Shown: positions 1-11,131, counted from the stretch's first letter. The stretch: DNA of 64,000 nt from Candidatus Tokpelaia sp. (GCF_008636115.1 NZ_QLZD01000031.1:124001-188000); one strand, 5' to 3'. Notes: generated by a model from the letters alone, not told the origin. Made by a program: numbers and translations.

Positions 1-72
1 GCTCTTGCCGATTACGAGCCGCATTTGCGACTGAGACTCTGGGCGATAGGGGCACTGAAAAAGGATTATTCT

Positions 73-2268
73 ATGTTTAATACGCATAAAGTGGAAATTG
101 AATGGGCCGGCCGGCCGCTGACGCTGGAGACCGGCAAAGTAGCCCGCCAGGCCGATGGCGCTGTCATGGCACGCTATGGCGAAACTGTGGTGCTGGCCAC
201 AGTTGTCTCAGCCAGAGAGCCGAAGCCGGGGCAGGATTTCTTCCCCCTTACCGTTAATTATCAGGAAAAAGCTTTTGCGGCAGGGCGTATTCCCGGCGGT
301 TATTTCAAACGTGAAGGCCGCCCAAGCGAAAATGAAACCCTGGTTTCCCGCCTGATTGACCGGCCGATTCGCCCGCTTTTCCCGGAAGGTTATAAAAACG
401 ACACGCAGGTGATTATCACCGTTCTTCAGCATGATCTGGAAAATAACCCTGATATTGTGGCGATGATTGCCGCTTCTGCCGCTCTTACTCTTTCCGGCAT
501 TCCCTTTATGGGGCCGGTCGGCGGTGCCCGTGTCGGTTATATTGACGGTAATTATATTCTGAACCCCAATATTGATGAAATGCCGGAATCAGCGCTGGAT
601 TTAGTCATTGCCGGCACATCGGAAGCCGTGCTGATGGTGGAATCGGAAGCGCAGGAGCTGACAGAAGAAACTATGCTCGGCGCTGTCATGTTTGGCTGGC
701 GCGGTTTTCAGCCGGTAATTGACGCTATTATCAAGCTGGCAGAAGTGGCCGCCAAAGATGCGCGCGCTTTCGCCCCGCAGGATTTCTCTGCCCTTGAAAA
801 GAAAATGCTCAAACTGGCAGAAAAGGATCTGCGCAAAGCCTATCAGATTACCGACAAGCAGGAGCGTTATGCGGCAGTAGATGCGATAAAGGCCAAAGTG
901 AAAGCGCATTTCCTGCCGGAAGGCAAAGAGCCGGAATTTGCCGAAGAGGAAGTCAATACTGTCTTCAAGCATTTGCAGGCTAAAATTGTCCGCTGGAATA
1001 TTCTGGATAAAGGCATACGCATTGACGGCCGCGATTTAACCACTGTGCGGCCGATTGTGGCGGAAGTCGGCCTGTTGCCGCGCACCCACGGCTCGGCGCT
1101 GTTTACCCGCGGTGAAACCCAGGCTATGGTGGTGGCTACTCTCGGCACAACTGAAGATGAGCAATATATTGATAATTTAACCGGCCTGGTTAAAGAAACT
1201 TTTATGCTGCATTATAATTTCCCGCCTTTTTCTGTGGGCGAAACGGGACGCCTTGGTTCACCCGGCCGGCGTGAAATCGGCCATGGCAAGCTGGCCTGGC
1301 GCGCACTTCACCCCATGCTGCCGGCTAAAGACAGCTTCCCTTACACGATCCGCGCTGTGTCGGAAATTACTGAGTCCAACGGTTCTTCTTCCATGGCCAC
1401 GGTCTGCGGCACTTCACTGGCGCTGATGGACGCCGGCGTGCCGCTGGCGCGCCCGGTAGCGGGCATTGCCATGGGGCTGATTAAGGAAGAAGAGCGCTTT
1501 GCCGTCCTTTCCGATATTCTGGGTGATGAAGATCACCTCGGCGATATGGATTTCAAAGTCGCCGGCACGGAAAAAGGCATTACCTCGCTGCAAATGGACA
1601 TTAAGATTGACGGTATTACCGAAGAGATTATGCAGGTGGCGCTGGCACAGGCCAAAGGCGGCCGCAGCCATATTCTGGGAGAAATGGCCAAAGCGCTGCG
1701 TGAGGCGCGCAATGAGTTGGGCGAATATGCGCCGCGGATTGAGATGATGTCTATTCCAACTGACAAGATTCGCGATGTTATCGGCACAGGCGGCAAAATT
1801 ATCCGCGAAATTACTGAGCAGACCGGCGCCAAAATCAATATTGAAGATGACGGCACCATTAAAATCGCCTCGGCTGATGCCAAGACGATTGAAGCGGCCA
1901 AGCGCTGGATTCATTCTATTGTTGATGAACCGGAAGTCGGCGCCATTTATCAGGGCACAGTGGTGAAAACGGCGGATTTCGGCGCTTTTGTCAATTTCTT
2001 CGGCCCGCGCGATGGTTTGGTGCATATTTCGCAATTAAGCAGTGAGCGTGTTGCCAAAACCACCGATATTATCAAGGAAGGTGACCGTGTCTGGGTGAAG
2101 CTGATGGGCTTTGACGAACGCGGCAAAGTGCGTCTTTCCATGAAAGTGGTGGATCAGGAGACCGGCAAGGAAATTGAAGGCGCCGCCCATAACGCCGGCG
2201 GCCATGACAGCGAAGGGGATCATCATGGCGGCGATCGCCCGCGCCGCCCCCGCCGCCCGCGGGAATAG
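73..2268 (+). CDS. pnp: Polyribonucleotide nucleotidyltransferase (PNPase)
   Basis: Phosphorolytic 3'-5' exoribonuclease of mRNA decay and the degradosome. The 731-residue product has the full family layout: two RNase PH-like domains in the first ~540 residues, a KH domain with a GTGGK loop near residue 570, and an S1 domain from about residue 620 ending in the GLVHISQLS stretch. The last ~25 residues are rich in His, Arg and Pro, probably a flexible tail. The frame stays open upstream to base 25, but the ATG at 73 follows an AAGGA-type ribosome site and begins the conserved [11 protein letters not shown] start. An intrinsic terminator follows at 2346. rpsO, which usually precedes pnp, would lie outside the window. 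Confidence 0.98.
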   Translation: MFNTHKVEIEWAGRPLTLETGKVARQADGAVMARYGETVVLATVVSAREPKPGQDFFPLTVNYQEKAFAAGRIPGGYFKREGRPSENETLVSRLIDRPIRPLFPEGYKNDTQVIITVLQHDLENNPDIVAMIAASAALTLSGIPFMGPVGGARVGYIDGNYILNPNIDEMPESALDLVIAGTSEAVLMVESEAQELTEETMLGAVMFGWRGFQPVIDAIIKLAEVAAKDARAFAPQDFSALEKKMLKLAEKDLRKAYQITDKQERYAAVDAIKAKVKAHFLPEGKEPEFAEEEVNTVFKHLQAKIVRWNILDKGIRIDGRDLTTVRPIVAEVGLLPRTHGSALFTRGETQAMVVATLGTTEDEQYIDNLTGLVKETFMLHYNFPPFSVGETGRLGSPGRREIGHGKLAWRALHPMLPAKDSFPYTIRAVSEITESNGSSSMATVCGTSLALMDAGVPLARPVAGIAMGLIKEEERFAVLSDILGDEDHLGDMDFKVAGTEKGITSLQMDIKIDGITEEIMQVALAQAKGGRSHILGEMAKALREARNELGEYAPRIEMMSIPTDKIRDVIGTGGKIIREITEQTGAKINIEDDGTIKIASADAKTIEAAKRWIHSIVDEPEVGAIYQGTVVKTADFGAFVNFFGPRDGLVHISQLSSERVAKTTDIIKEGDRVWVKLMGFDERGKVRLSMKVVDQETGKEIEGAAHNAGGHDSEGDHHGGDRPRRPRRPRE

Positions 2269-2345
2269 GCCTTAAGTCGCTGCTAACGGTGGTAGAACCG
2301 CCTGATACCTCTTTATCAGGATTGCGTTCGCAATAATGAACCGAC

Positions 2346-2375
2346 AAAAAGCCTGCCTCACCGCAGGCTTTTTGC
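2346..2375 (+). terminator. Intrinsic terminator of pnp
   Basis: An AAAAAGCCTGC / GCAGGCTTTTT inverted repeat with a short loop and a T-run lies 78 bp after the pnp stop codon. It separates pnp from the AT-rich gene downstream. The rest of 2376-2590 holds no open frame or structure that I can support. Confidence 0.85.
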
Positions 2376-2590
2376 TATTTATCACCGCTTCTTGCAGCTA
2401 TGGATAGGGATAACAGAGGCGAAAGCCAAACCAGCAAGAGCGGCTTTATCCCGCTTTTGCGCCGCAGTGCCAGAATAACCACAGTAAGGACACAGACAGG
2501 CCGATAACAGCTCGATAAACGCCCTTTTTGCTTGCCAATAGATTCAAAACAAGCGCGGCTCCCCCTGCGCTTGTTTATTGTTAATAATAC

Positions 2591-2618
2591 TTGACTTCAT
2601 ATAATAATGTTATATTAT
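2591..2618 (+). promoter_or_regulatory. Sigma-70-like promoter of the TIGR04141-like gene
   Basis: TTGACT at 2591-2596 and TATTAT at 2613-2618 are separated by 16 bp, close to the sigma-70 consensus, in a visibly AT-rich segment 57 bp before the start codon at 2675. An AGAGGA ribosome site lies at 2660-2665. This suggests the gene is expressed independently of pnp. Confidence 0.5.
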
Positions 2619-2674
2619 GGGACATATTTTGTGCTTAATATGCGTCATCTCGCGCTATAAGAGGACATAACCTC

Positions 2675-4441
2675 ATGCCTAGAAATTCTGAAAAAATAAA
2701 ATGTAATATTACTCTCCTTAAAGCTAGTTGTGATTTTAACAATCCTGCTGATTTTATTAAAGGCTATGTTTCAAATAATTCAGAAACAATTCCTGGATAC
2801 AGTGATATCTTAATCTATACAACCATCTCTGAGGAGCATCCTCCTAAGTGGCTGACAGACATAAAAACAACTATTCTTCCAGAAAACAGCCCTACTAAAT
2901 TTAAACCGTCTAATCAGTCCTCTGGATTGACTATTTTTATTAAAGTTCAAGATAATAACAGCACTAAAAGCCCCTTAGGTTACAGGATTTTTGCTATAAA
3001 TTACGGAATACTGGGGCGCTTCCACATTGAATCAACCGCGATACAAAAAAATTTCGGGCTATATACCGCAACAAAAATTCTAGCTGAAGCTAAAGCTTAT
3101 ATAAAAAGCAGCCAAAGTCGCGTTAACCAAGGGAATCCTATCAATAAAAGCATTTACTACAGCAACGAAGAGATAGAACTTACCGGGCTGACGTCCTATA
3201 TGGAAAACAATGAAGCCGTCAGCGAAATTTCCATACAGAATATTACTCTTGGAGATTTCACGCGCATGATAGGTAAAGCAGCAGCTCTATCTATCCAAAT
3301 AAAGTTCCAAACAGCAGATAGGCCATACTTGAACCAAATGGCTACTAGACTAAAAGAAACCCTGGACGTTTATTATAGGGTAAATAAAGATGATATTAAA
3401 GCTCTTTTTAAGGATATATTTCCTCTGGATGAAGACAATGATGCATCGCTTATACAGGAATTAAATACTGAATTGATAAAGCAGATTCTTGGCTCAAAAA
3501 ATGAATTCTTTTTATTTGAGCCGGAAAACGATTTTGATATGAGTGAAATCGACAAAATTCAGATAGTCGCGGATACAACAGACGATTATGATGACTTACA
3601 TTTAAAGAATTATTTAGCTCTACGCAGCACCCCCACCCTAGATAACCTTAAAGAAGATAGCATTAAGCTTCTTGACGGATCAGGTGACTCTAAAAAAGAG
3701 TGGAGCGTTTTTCGGTGCTTATATGGTGAAATAGATTACAACGGAACAAATTATATTCTATCGCATGAAAACTGGTATGAAGTTCCGAAAGACAAATTTG
3801 AACGCGTTAATAGAAAAATAAAGGAAATAGAAGTTTCTATACCTATCACTCCTGAGATACAGCGGGATTCTATCGATAAAATTTCTACTTATGTTCCCAA
3901 AGGAAAGGAGCCTACGCCTAAAGAGCATATATTCAATGAAATATATTGTAATTCTTTAGGCGGAGAATATTTTGACAAGAGTAGTAAACAAATTACTCTG
4001 TATTCCGATAAAATTGAAGTCTGTGATATTTTTGTTCCTGAAAAAGGGGAGAAGAAACAAGAATTTATTCATTGTAAAACGAATGAAGGAGCCTCCGCCC
4101 TCAGTCATTTATGGAACCAAGGCTTGGTATCTGCTGAATCTTACGTTCAATTCAAAGATGAATACAGAAAAGCAGCTAATAAGCATATCTCGAAGCCAGA
4201 ACATCATATAAAGGAAGGATATCAAGGTTCTATCGTTCGATATTGTATTATAAATGAAAAACAAGAAGATAGACTTAGCTTCTTTTCTAAAATGGCTTTA
4301 GAAAAAGTTGTGCGCAATCTGGAATCTTGGGGTTTTGAAGTTAAACTTAGCTGGATCAAGGGCGTATACCCTTCGCCAGTACCGAAAGCTAAAAATAATG
4401 CAACCAAAAAATCACCATCAAGCCAAGCAAAGACTCCGTAA
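2675..4441 (+). CDS. TIGR04141/DUF6119-like protein of unknown function
   Basis: A 588-residue soluble protein with no signal peptide or membrane segment. Several conserved blocks match what I recall of the sporadically distributed TIGR04141 (DUF6119) family: an NWYEV block at 366-370, EVCD at 448-451 followed by IHCK at 465-468, ALSHLWNQGLVSAE at 475-488, and a C-terminal VVRNLESWGFEVKLSWI block at 545-561. Length (about 550 is usual) also fits. The C-terminal D451...H466-x-K468 arrangement recalls a restriction-nuclease-like fold, but that is only inference. Codon use is strongly AT-rich, unlike pnp and fabI on either side, and the gene stands alone between two terminators. This fits a horizontally acquired single-gene cargo. 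Function unknown. Confidence 0.75.
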   Translation: MPRNSEKIKCNITLLKASCDFNNPADFIKGYVSNNSETIPGYSDILIYTTISEEHPPKWLTDIKTTILPENSPTKFKPSNQSSGLTIFIKVQDNNSTKSPLGYRIFAINYGILGRFHIESTAIQKNFGLYTATKILAEAKAYIKSSQSRVNQGNPINKSIYYSNEEIELTGLTSYMENNEAVSEISIQNITLGDFTRMIGKAAALSIQIKFQTADRPYLNQMATRLKETLDVYYRVNKDDIKALFKDIFPLDEDNDASLIQELNTELIKQILGSKNEFFLFEPENDFDMSEIDKIQIVADTTDDYDDLHLKNYLALRSTPTLDNLKEDSIKLLDGSGDSKKEWSVFRCLYGEIDYNGTNYILSHENWYEVPKDKFERVNRKIKEIEVSIPITPEIQRDSIDKISTYVPKGKEPTPKEHIFNEIYCNSLGGEYFDKSSKQITLYSDKIEVCDIFVPEKGEKKQEFIHCKTNEGASALSHLWNQGLVSAESYVQFKDEYRKAANKHISKPEHHIKEGYQGSIVRYCIINEKQEDRLSFFSKMALEKVVRNLESWGFEVKLSWIKGVYPSPVPKAKNNATKKSPSSQAKTP

Positions 4442-4475
4442 ACGATTTCATGATACGATACTGTAAATATTCACT

Positions 4476-4508
4476 ATTAAAAAAGCCGCTTGAAGCGGCT
4501 TTTTTAAT
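4476..4508. terminator. Bidirectional intrinsic terminator
   Basis: A near-perfect palindrome, ATTAAAAAAGCCGCT-TGA-AGCGGCTTTTTTAAT (written as two arms), lies between the convergent TIGR04141-like gene and fabI. A-run and T-run on both sides let it stop transcription from either direction. Confidence 0.85.
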
Positions 4509-4630
4509 AGGCATGGTAAGTTTTTCAATAGCTTATGCCGAGGTGATTATCGCAGCGCCAGAAGAGCGCTGCCCCATAGGCGGTAAAATCACCGCCGGCA
4601 ACCTCTTGCAGCCCTATGCCCTGCCGGCAC

Positions 4631-5455
4631 CTATTCCCCGTCTCCCCGCGCCTCAACGCTTTGGCTTAGTTCTTCCAGGCTGGGGGTGGAGATAATATTA
4701 TAGCCGGAATCGACATAATGAATTTCTCCCGTCACACCGGAAGACATATCGGAAAGCAAATATAAGGCTGATTGCCCCAGCTCATCAATATTTACTGTGC
4801 GGCGCAGCGGCGCATTGCGGCGCTGATAGCTGAAAATAGCCCGCGCCGCGCCAATGCCGCTGCCGGCCAAAGTGCGCACCGGCCCGGCGGAAATAGCGTT
4901 AACGCGAATGCCCTGCGGCCCGCAATCGGCCGCCAGATAACGCACCATCGATTCCAGCGCCGCTTTGGCAATGCCCATGACATTATAATTCGGCACCACA
5001 TGCATGGAAGCGCCATAGGTCAAGGTCAAAACCGTGCCGCCATTCTTCATTAAAGGCAGCGCTCGCTGGACAATTTCCGTCAAGGAATAGGCAGAAATCA
5101 CCATAGTGCGGCTAAAATTCTCGCGCGTGCTGACATCAATATAGCGCCCCTTCAGCTCTGCTTTGTCCGAAAAGCCAATAGCATGGACAATAAAATCCAG
5201 CCTGCCCCAGCTTGAAGCCAGCGCGGCAAACAGCGCGTCCAGGCTTTGCGTATCTTCCACATCGCAGGGCAGCAGCAATTTCGCTTTTAATTTGTCGGCC
5301 AGCGGCTTTACCCTTTTGCCGAAAGCCTCTCCCTGATAGGTAAAGGCAAGCTCTGCCCCTTCCGCCGCCAGCGCTTTGGCAATGCCCCAGGCGATAGAGT
5401 GGTCATTGGCAACACCCATAATCAGACCGCGCTTACCCTTCATTAAAGCTTTCAT
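4631..5455 (-). CDS. fabI: Enoyl-[acyl-carrier-protein] reductase (NADH)
   Basis: Last reductive step of type II fatty acid elongation. The 274-residue protein is a short-chain dehydrogenase of FabI type: GVANDHSIAWGIA cofactor loop at 14-26, Y157 and K164 forming the Tyr-x6-Lys catalytic pair, and Y147 as the second conserved tyrosine. It is transcribed after fabB with a 71-bp gap, giving the fabA-fabB-fabI order usual in Rhizobiales. The start at M1 is preferred, and M5 is possible. Confidence 0.96.
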   Translation of the reverse strand: MKALMKGKRGLIMGVANDHSIAWGIAKALAAEGAELAFTYQGEAFGKRVKPLADKLKAKLLLPCDVEDTQSLDALFAALASSWGRLDFIVHAIGFSDKAELKGRYIDVSTRENFSRTMVISAYSLTEIVQRALPLMKNGGTVLTLTYGASMHVVPNYNVMGIAKAALESMVRYLAADCGPQGIRVNAISAGPVRTLAGSGIGAARAIFSYQRRNAPLRRTVNIDELGQSALYLLSDMSSGVTGEIHYVDSGYNIISTPSLEELSQSVEARGDGE

Positions 5456-5526
5456 ATATTTTTCACTCCGTTGCGGCGGCTTCCGCCTTCACCGCTCATT
5501 ATCGGCTGTTGTGCGGCCTGTCACGC

Positions 5527-6747
5527 TCAAATCTTCTGCAAAACCAGGCTGGCATTAGTGCCGCCAAAACCGAATGTATTGGATAAAACCGTATTCAGCT
5601 CAACATTATCGCGCTTTTGGCGCAAAATCGGCATATCGGCAAAAGCCGGATCCAGCTCTTCAATATTAGCGCTTTCGCAAATAAAATTATGCTGCATCAT
5701 CAATAGCGAATAAATCGCCTCATGCACCCCCGCCGCGCCTAAAGCATGGCCGCTCAAGGATTTGGTGGCCGAAATCGGCGGGCATTTATCTTCATTGCCG
5801 AAGACTCGGCGAATAGCCTCCAGCTCCGGCGGGTCGCCAACCGGGGTAGAAGTGGCATGCGGATTGATATAATCAATTTTCCCCTTCACCTGCGCCAGCG
5901 CCAGCCGCATACAGCGCTCTGCCCCCTCACCGGAAGGCGCTACCATATCATGGCCGTCAGAAGTAGCGCCGTAACCGACAATTTCAGCATAAATTTTGGC
6001 ACCGCGCGCTTTTGCCACTTCCAGCTCCTCCAGCACCAGCACGCCGCCGCCGCCGGAAATAACAAAACCGTCACGATTGGCGTCATAAGCGCGCGAGGCT
6101 TTTTGCGGCGTCTCATTATATTTGGAAGACATCGCCCCCATAGCGTCAAACAAATTAGACAAAGTCCAGTCCAGATCATCACAGCCGCCGGCAAAAACCC
6201 TGTCCTGCTTGCCATAGGCAATCATTTCATAAGCATTGCCGATACAGTGGTTGGAAGTGGCGCAAGCCGAAGAAATGGAATAATTAACGCCCTTAATCTT
6301 GAAAAAAGTAGAAAGCGTTGCCGAAGCGGTGGAACACATGGCTTTCGGCACGGCAAAAGGCCCGATACGCTTGGGTGAGCCTTTTTCCCGCGTTGTCACC
6401 CCGGCTTCAAAAATTGTGCGGGTGGAAGGCCCGCCCGAACCCATAATAAGCCCTACCCGCTCATTGGAAATTTCTGCCGGCTCCAGCCCGGCATCAAGAA
6501 TAGCCTGATCCATGGCAATATGGTTCCACGCCGTGCCGCGGCCGTGAAAGCGAATAGAGCGCCGGTCAACCAGCGACTCTATATCAACCTCAGGCATAGC
6601 ATAAACGCGGCTGCGAAAACCAAGCCCGGCATATTCTGCCGCATAGGAAAGGCCGGAACGCGCCTCACGCAGCGAAGTCAGCACATTCGCCACATTATTG
6701 CCGAGAGAAGAAACAATGCCTATCCCCGTTATCACAACACGACGCAT
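5527..6747 (-). CDS. fabB: 3-oxoacyl-[acyl-carrier-protein] synthase I
   Basis: Condensing enzyme that elongates unsaturated acyl-ACP chains. The 406-residue sequence carries the Cys-His-His triad of the KAS I/II type: C162 within [10 protein letters not shown]297 in [11 protein letters not shown] and H334 in GHALGAAG. The [10 protein letters not shown] start and strong linkage to fabA favour FabB over FabF. An AAGGAGAGATTTT ribosome site lies directly upstream on the minus strand. Confidence 0.95.
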   Translation of the reverse strand: MRRVVITGIGIVSSLGNNVANVLTSLREARSGLSYAAEYAGLGFRSRVYAMPEVDIESLVDRRSIRFHGRGTAWNHIAMDQAILDAGLEPAEISNERVGLIMGSGGPSTRTIFEAGVTTREKGSPKRIGPFAVPKAMCSTASATLSTFFKIKGVNYSISSACATSNHCIGNAYEMIAYGKQDRVFAGGCDDLDWTLSNLFDAMGAMSSKYNETPQKASRAYDANRDGFVISGGGGVLVLEELEVAKARGAKIYAEIVGYGATSDGHDMVAPSGEGAERCMRLALAQVKGKIDYINPHATSTPVGDPPELEAIRRVFGNEDKCPPISATKSLSGHALGAAGVHEAIYSLLMMQHNFICESANIEELDPAFADMPILRQKRDNVELNTVLSNTFGFGGTNASLVLQKI

Positions 6748-6925
6748 AAAATCTCTCCTTAAAACACCGCCCCGTTAAGGGGAAATCACCGGCCGGCAGC
6801 AAATCCGCCACCCCCGGCCTGCCTGTTCTGTCAACGCTTTTCCGGCCGGCAGCCTCTTAGGGCAAAGAGCCGGCGCTTTTATCAAAACCTGCCGGCCGCC
6901 AGGATCCGGCGCCGACAAAGGCTCA

Positions 6926-7432
6926 TTATTTTTTAAACAGGCCGACACGCAAATCATTGGCGGTATAAATCAGCTCGCCATCAGCTTTTAGCCAGCCATC
7001 GGCAATGCCCAGCACCAGACGCCCGCGCAAAATGCGTTTTAAATCAAGACCATATTCCACCAGCCTGGTTTGCGGCGTTACCATGCCGGTAAATTTAACC
7101 TCGCCGCTCGATAAAGCGCGGCCCCTGCCCGGCTCACCCAGCCAGCCAAGAAAAAAACCTGTCAACTGCCACATGGCATCAAGCCCCAGACAGCCGGGCA
7201 TAACCGGATCGCCAAGAAAATGGCACTGGAAAAACCACATATCCGGCTTGATAGCCAGTTCAGCTCGAACCACGCCTTTATCATTTTTACCGCCGCTTGC
7301 GGCTATTTCAGTGATACGGTCAAACATAAGCATAGGCGGCGCCGGAAGCTGGGCGTTCCCCTCGCCGAAAAGCTCCCCGCGGGCACAGGCAAGCAATTCT
7401 TCATAAGTGTAGTTTGACTTTTGCTCAGCCAT
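6926..7432 (-). CDS. fabA: 3-hydroxydecanoyl-ACP dehydratase/isomerase
   Basis: Branch-point enzyme introducing the cis double bond in anaerobic-type unsaturated fatty acid synthesis. Active-site H71 and D85 are visible in [18 protein letters not shown]. The frame continues 75 codons further upstream, but the ATG at 7432 has a GGAGTG ribosome site and yields 168 residues, close to the family length of about 172. Gene order fabA-fabB (178-bp gap)-fabI suggests an operon. Confidence 0.96.
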   Translation of the reverse strand: MAEQKSNYTYEELLACARGELFGEGNAQLPAPPMLMFDRITEIAASGGKNDKGVVRAELAIKPDMWFFQCHFLGDPVMPGCLGLDAMWQLTGFFLGWLGEPGRGRALSSGEVKFTGMVTPQTRLVEYGLDLKRILRGRLVLGIADGWLKADGELIYTANDLRVGLFKK

Positions 7433-7733
7433 TATCACTCCGTTTTTCTGTCTCTGCCATAGACTCCAGGCAAGGCGGTTGCAATCGTGCAAGGCAGACA
7501 GTTTTCTCTCTTTTTGTCCTAGCACAAAACAACGCCGCAAGTAAAATATAAACACTGTAAATTTTATGCGAAAAACCGCAGAGGACAAGCCTGCTTCGGC
7601 AATATTTTCTTGAGCGATGCCGGGCGGCGTATTATAAACGGGGGAAAAGGGGCGCAAATAAGGCCGGGCGGCGAGCAGATTTGACCGCCGGCGTCTTTTG
7701 TCTGCCCCGCCAGTTCAATGAAAGACAGCTCTC

Positions 7734-8201
7734 ATGCCCAGTCATTTACCGCCGGGAATCTGCGAAAACCTGCCCAGGACATTGCGCCTGCACGGTTTGC
7801 GGCCGACAAAACAGCGCCTGGCGCTGGCGCAGATGATTTTTGGTCAGGGACACAGGCATATTGCCGCAGAAGATTTGCACAAGGAAGCTGTGCATAACGG
7901 GCTGGAGCTGTCGCTGGCCACAGTTTATAACAGCCTGCACTGCTTTCATGAAGCGGGTCTGCTGCGCATTATTATCGGTGAAGGCTCAAAACGCTGGTTT
8001 GATACGAATTTGTCCGATCACCACCATTTTTATCTGGAAGAAACACGCAGGATTATTGATGTGCCCGCCGGGCAAAACGGCGCGCCGCTTATCAGCAATT
8101 TGCCGCCGCCGCCGGAAGATATGGAAATTGCCCAGATTGACCTGATGATAAAATTGCGGCGCAAGGCAGCGGCAAACAGCCGCAAGGCGGAGCCTAAATA
8201 A
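7734..8201 (+). CDS. irr: Fur-family iron response regulator Irr
   Basis: A 155-residue Fur/Zur-like winged-helix regulator. The N-terminal helix-turn-helix region contains LRPTKQRLAL and LSLATVYNSLHCFHEAGLL. The DHHHFYLEE segment is the HxH haem/metal site characteristic of rhizobial Irr, which represses iron-related genes and is turned over on haem binding. Divergent placement from fabA is the arrangement seen in Brucella and rhizobia. The ATG at 7734 begins the family-like N-terminus. Confidence 0.93.
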   Translation: MPSHLPPGICENLPRTLRLHGLRPTKQRLALAQMIFGQGHRHIAAEDLHKEAVHNGLELSLATVYNSLHCFHEAGLLRIIIGEGSKRWFDTNLSDHHHFYLEETRRIIDVPAGQNGAPLISNLPPPPEDMEIAQIDLMIKLRRKAAANSRKAEPK

Positions 8202-8259
8202 GCAATAGCGGCGGGCAGGCAAAACCGGCGGGGTTGGGCGGCTGTCAGGCACCATGAAC

Positions 8260-8859
8260 TTATTTTATCACTTCGCGCGGATAAACGCCCCAAAGCAGAT
8301 TTTGCTGAATATAGCCGCGTTTTTTCTCAATTTCCAATTCGCACCATTGGCCGTTGCAATGGCGGAGTGCGCCGATAACTCCCGGCTCGGCTTCAATAAT
8401 AACAGCGCTATTGCTGTTAGCCTCGGCATAAAGCGGCAGCAGGCCGCTTTGCCGCTGCGGCGCAATAATGGCGGCGCGCTTGCCGGCCAGCAGCGCCGCA
8501 TTCACCCAGCCTGTTGTGCCGGAACTATCGCGAATACGCCGCCAATTATCATATTCCTGCACAATTTCCACCGGCAGCCCCTGCCGCCGGTAAGACCAGC
8601 TAATGGGATATTTATTTTGATCCGGGCCGATACGCATATTCACACGGCTGGATTTCAAGGTAACAAAGCGCGGCAAAGGCAGGCCGCTGGGGCCGATTGT
8701 CGCAGCCCCACTCCCCTCTGCCGCAGTTTTGGCCAAAGCCTGCCCGGATAATGCCGGCCCACGCGCAAGCGGCAAAAACACGGCAGCCAAGGCGCAGCCT
8801 GTCCTTAAAGCATGAAAAAAACGGGCTTTATACAAAGGAAAAAACACGCCCAAATGCAT
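8260..8859 (-). CDS. Exported SH3-domain protein
   Basis: A 199-residue protein with a hydrophobic N-terminal signal-like segment (about residues 15-45) followed by two bacterial SH3-like repeats. One is seen in the VNMRIGPDQNKYPISWSY and GTTGWVNAALLAG stretches, the other begins around LLPLYAEANSNSAVI and contains NGQWCELEIEKKRGYI. Such proteins are periplasmic and usually bind cell wall or protein partners. The start at 8859 is chosen because AGAAGG precedes it; an open extension to 8940 lacks such a site. It converges with irr. Confidence 0.85.
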   Translation of the reverse strand: MHLGVFFPLYKARFFHALRTGCALAAVFLPLARGPALSGQALAKTAAEGSGAATIGPSGLPLPRFVTLKSSRVNMRIGPDQNKYPISWSYRRQGLPVEIVQEYDNWRRIRDSSGTTGWVNAALLAGKRAAIIAPQRQSGLLPLYAEANSNSAVIIEAEPGVIGALRHCNGQWCELEIEKKRGYIQQNLLWGVYPREVIK

Positions 8860-8976
8860 TATGTCTGCCTTCTGTTTACGGCATTGAGAATCAGGCCGGC
8901 CAGGCAATATCCCGCTTTGGTCAATAATCGGGCGCGGCAATTTTGCTGCCTGTCCCAGGCGCTGCCGGTTATAAAC

Positions 8977-9009
8977 AAAAAGCGCCCTACCTGGAAAGCG
9001 CTTTTTTAT
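8977..9009 (-). terminator. Terminator-like hairpin after hslU
   Basis: AAAAAGCGC and GCGCTTTTTT arms, separated by a 12-nt loop, lie in the 64-bp region downstream of hslU on the minus strand. The A-run on the plus strand supplies a U-tract for minus-strand transcripts. Confidence 0.65.
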
Positions 9010-9072
9010 TCACCCACATAAACTTTCAGCAGCCCCGGACAGCCGCCGGCCAATAGCCAATAACAGGCAAGG

Positions 9073-10377
9073 CTACAAAATATAATGCGACAAATCCTTA
9101 TTGCCGGCCAGGCTGCTCAAGGTTTTATGCACATAATCGGCGTCAATCACCAGCTTCTCCTGCGCTCTGTCCGGCGCGGTGAAAGAAATATCATCGAGTA
9201 CGCGCTCCATTACAGTTTGCAGCCGCCGCGCGCCAATATTCTCGACATTGGCGTTTAAATCCACCGCAATATCGGCCAGCGCATTAATGGCGCCGTCAGT
9301 AAATTCCAGCTCTATTTCCTCAGTCGCCATCAAGGCAATATATTGCTTGATCAGGCTGGCTTCCGGCTCTGTCAAAATACGGCGAAAATCGTCCCGCGTC
9401 AGCGCATTCAGCTCCACCCTTATCGGCAGCCTTCCCTGCAATTCAGGCAGCAAATCTGAAGGCTTGGATAAATGGAAGGCACCGGAAGCGATAAATAAAA
9501 TATGGTCGGTTTTCACCTGCCCATATTTGGTGGCCACCGATGTGCCCTCCACCAGCGGCAGCAAATCGCGCTGCACCCCTTCCCGCGGGGTCATATTATT
9601 ATTGGATTGACGCAGAGCGATTTTGTCAATTTCATCAATAAAGACAATGCCGTCTTCCTCGGTTGCGCGCAAAGCCTCCTGGATAATCTGCTCTTCATCA
9701 AGCAATTTATCCGATTCATCTTCCATGAGCGGCTTAAATGCCTTGCGCACATTCATTTTACGCTTTTTGGTGCGATTGCCGGCTTTGCCGAAAATGTCCG
9801 ACAAATTCATAATGCCCATTTGCGCGCCCGGCATACCGGGAATATCAAAAGACGGCGCGCTTGCGCTGTTATCCGCCACTTCAATTTCAATTTCCTTATC
9901 GTCCAGCTCGCCCTCGCGCAGCCGGGCACGAAAAGATTCTCGCGTGGCGGGGGAAGCATTTTTGCCGACAAGCGCTTCCAAAACCCGCTCTTCCGCATTG
10001 ATCTGCGCTTTGGCGCGCACCAGATCGCGCTGTTTTTCGCGCACTAGTTTAATTGCAATTTCCACCAGATCACGGATAATCTGCTCAACATCGCGACCGA
10101 CAAAACCGATTTCAGTAAATTTTGTCGCCTCAACCTTGACAAAAGGCGCACCCGCCAATTTGGCCAAACGGCGCGAAATTTCGGTTTTGCCAACCCCGGT
10201 CGGGCCAATCATCAGAATATTTTTCGGCATAACCTCTTCACGCATCGGGCTTGTCAACTGCTGGCGCCGCCAACGATTGCGCAAGGCAATAGCGACAGCC
10301 CTTTTAGCCTGACTCTGGCCGATAATAAAACGATCCAGCTCAGAAACAATCTCACGCGGAGAAAATGTATTGCTCAT
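9073..10377 (-). CDS. hslU: HslU ATPase subunit of the HslUV protease
   Basis: AAA+ unfoldase that feeds substrates to the HslV peptidase in the cytosol. The product is 434 residues. Walker A GPTGVGKT lies at 58-65, Walker B in [11 protein letters not shown], the sensor/arginine finger region in [15 protein letters not shown], and the C-terminus ends in the HslV-docking SHYIL motif. A TTG three codons earlier is possible, but the ATG at 10377 gives the conserved [15 protein letters not shown] start. It lies 64 bp after hslV, in the same operon. Confidence 0.97.
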   Translation of the reverse strand: MSNTFSPREIVSELDRFIIGQSQAKRAVAIALRNRWRRQQLTSPMREEVMPKNILMIGPTGVGKTEISRRLAKLAGAPFVKVEATKFTEIGFVGRDVEQIIRDLVEIAIKLVREKQRDLVRAKAQINAEERVLEALVGKNASPATRESFRARLREGELDDKEIEIEVADNSASAPSFDIPGMPGAQMGIMNLSDIFGKAGNRTKKRKMNVRKAFKPLMEDESDKLLDEEQIIQEALRATEEDGIVFIDEIDKIALRQSNNNMTPREGVQRDLLPLVEGTSVATKYGQVKTDHILFIASGAFHLSKPSDLLPELQGRLPIRVELNALTRDDFRRILTEPEASLIKQYIALMATEEIELEFTDGAINALADIAVDLNANVENIGARRLQTVMERVLDDISFTAPDRAQEKLVIDADYVHKTLSSLAGNKDLSHYIL

Positions 10378-10441
10378 AAATCCCAAACTTTCCCAAAATC
10401 AAGAAAATGCTCAACAGAGCTGACAATAGCGGCCCGGCATT

Positions 10442-11029
10442 TTATGCCACGGCGTCCCCACTGGCCGCATTTTGCACATTTTCCAGCGTTTCAACGACAA
10501 AATTATTATTGGTATAAACACAAATATCGGCAGCAATCTGCATGGCCTTACGGGCAATATTTTCTGCCGTCATATCGGTATTATCGGCCAGAGCGCGCGC
10601 TGCCGAAAGAGCATAATTACCGCCGGAACCAATGGCCATAATGCCGTTTTCCGGCTCCAGCACATCGCCCACACCGGTTATGGCCAGGCTGATATTTTTA
10701 TCAGCCACCAGCATCATCGCCTCCAGCTTGCGCAAATAGCGGTCTGTGCGCCAGTCTTTGGCCATTTCTACCGCCGCACGCATTAACTGGCCCGAATATT
10801 GCTCCAGCTTGCCTTCCAGCCGCTCCAGCAGGGTAAAGGCATCGGCCGTAGCCCCGGCAAAGCCGACAAGCACATTTTTATCCGCCCCGATACGGCGCAC
10901 TTTGCGGGCATTGCCTTTCATAATAGTCTGCCCCAGCGATACCTGACCGTCACCGGCTATTACCACTTTATCGCCGCGGCGCACAGTGAGAATTGTGGTG
11001 CCGTAAATCGTGCCCTCTTTATGTTCCAT
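10442..11029 (-). CDS. hslV: HslV peptidase subunit of the HslUV protease
   Basis: Proteasome-beta-like threonine peptidase. The 195-residue precursor has a ten-residue propeptide before the TTILTVRR motif, whose first Thr (T11) would be the nucleophile after processing. [30 protein letters not shown] and [14 protein letters not shown] are conserved HslV blocks. It is transcribed ahead of hslU and divergently from coaA. Confidence 0.97.
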   Translation of the reverse strand: MEHKEGTIYGTTILTVRRGDKVVIAGDGQVSLGQTIMKGNARKVRRIGADKNVLVGFAGATADAFTLLERLEGKLEQYSGQLMRAAVEMAKDWRTDRYLRKLEAMMLVADKNISLAITGVGDVLEPENGIMAIGSGGNYALSAARALADNTDMTAENIARKAMQIAADICVYTNNNFVVETLENVQNAASGDAVA

Positions 11030-11131
11030 CGCCCAAGCTCCTGAATCTGCGCCTTATACCCGTTTTCTCTCAACCGGGACAAACACGAAAACTGCCCAAT
11101 CTGCTGCTGTCGCGGCAGATTTTATACCCCA

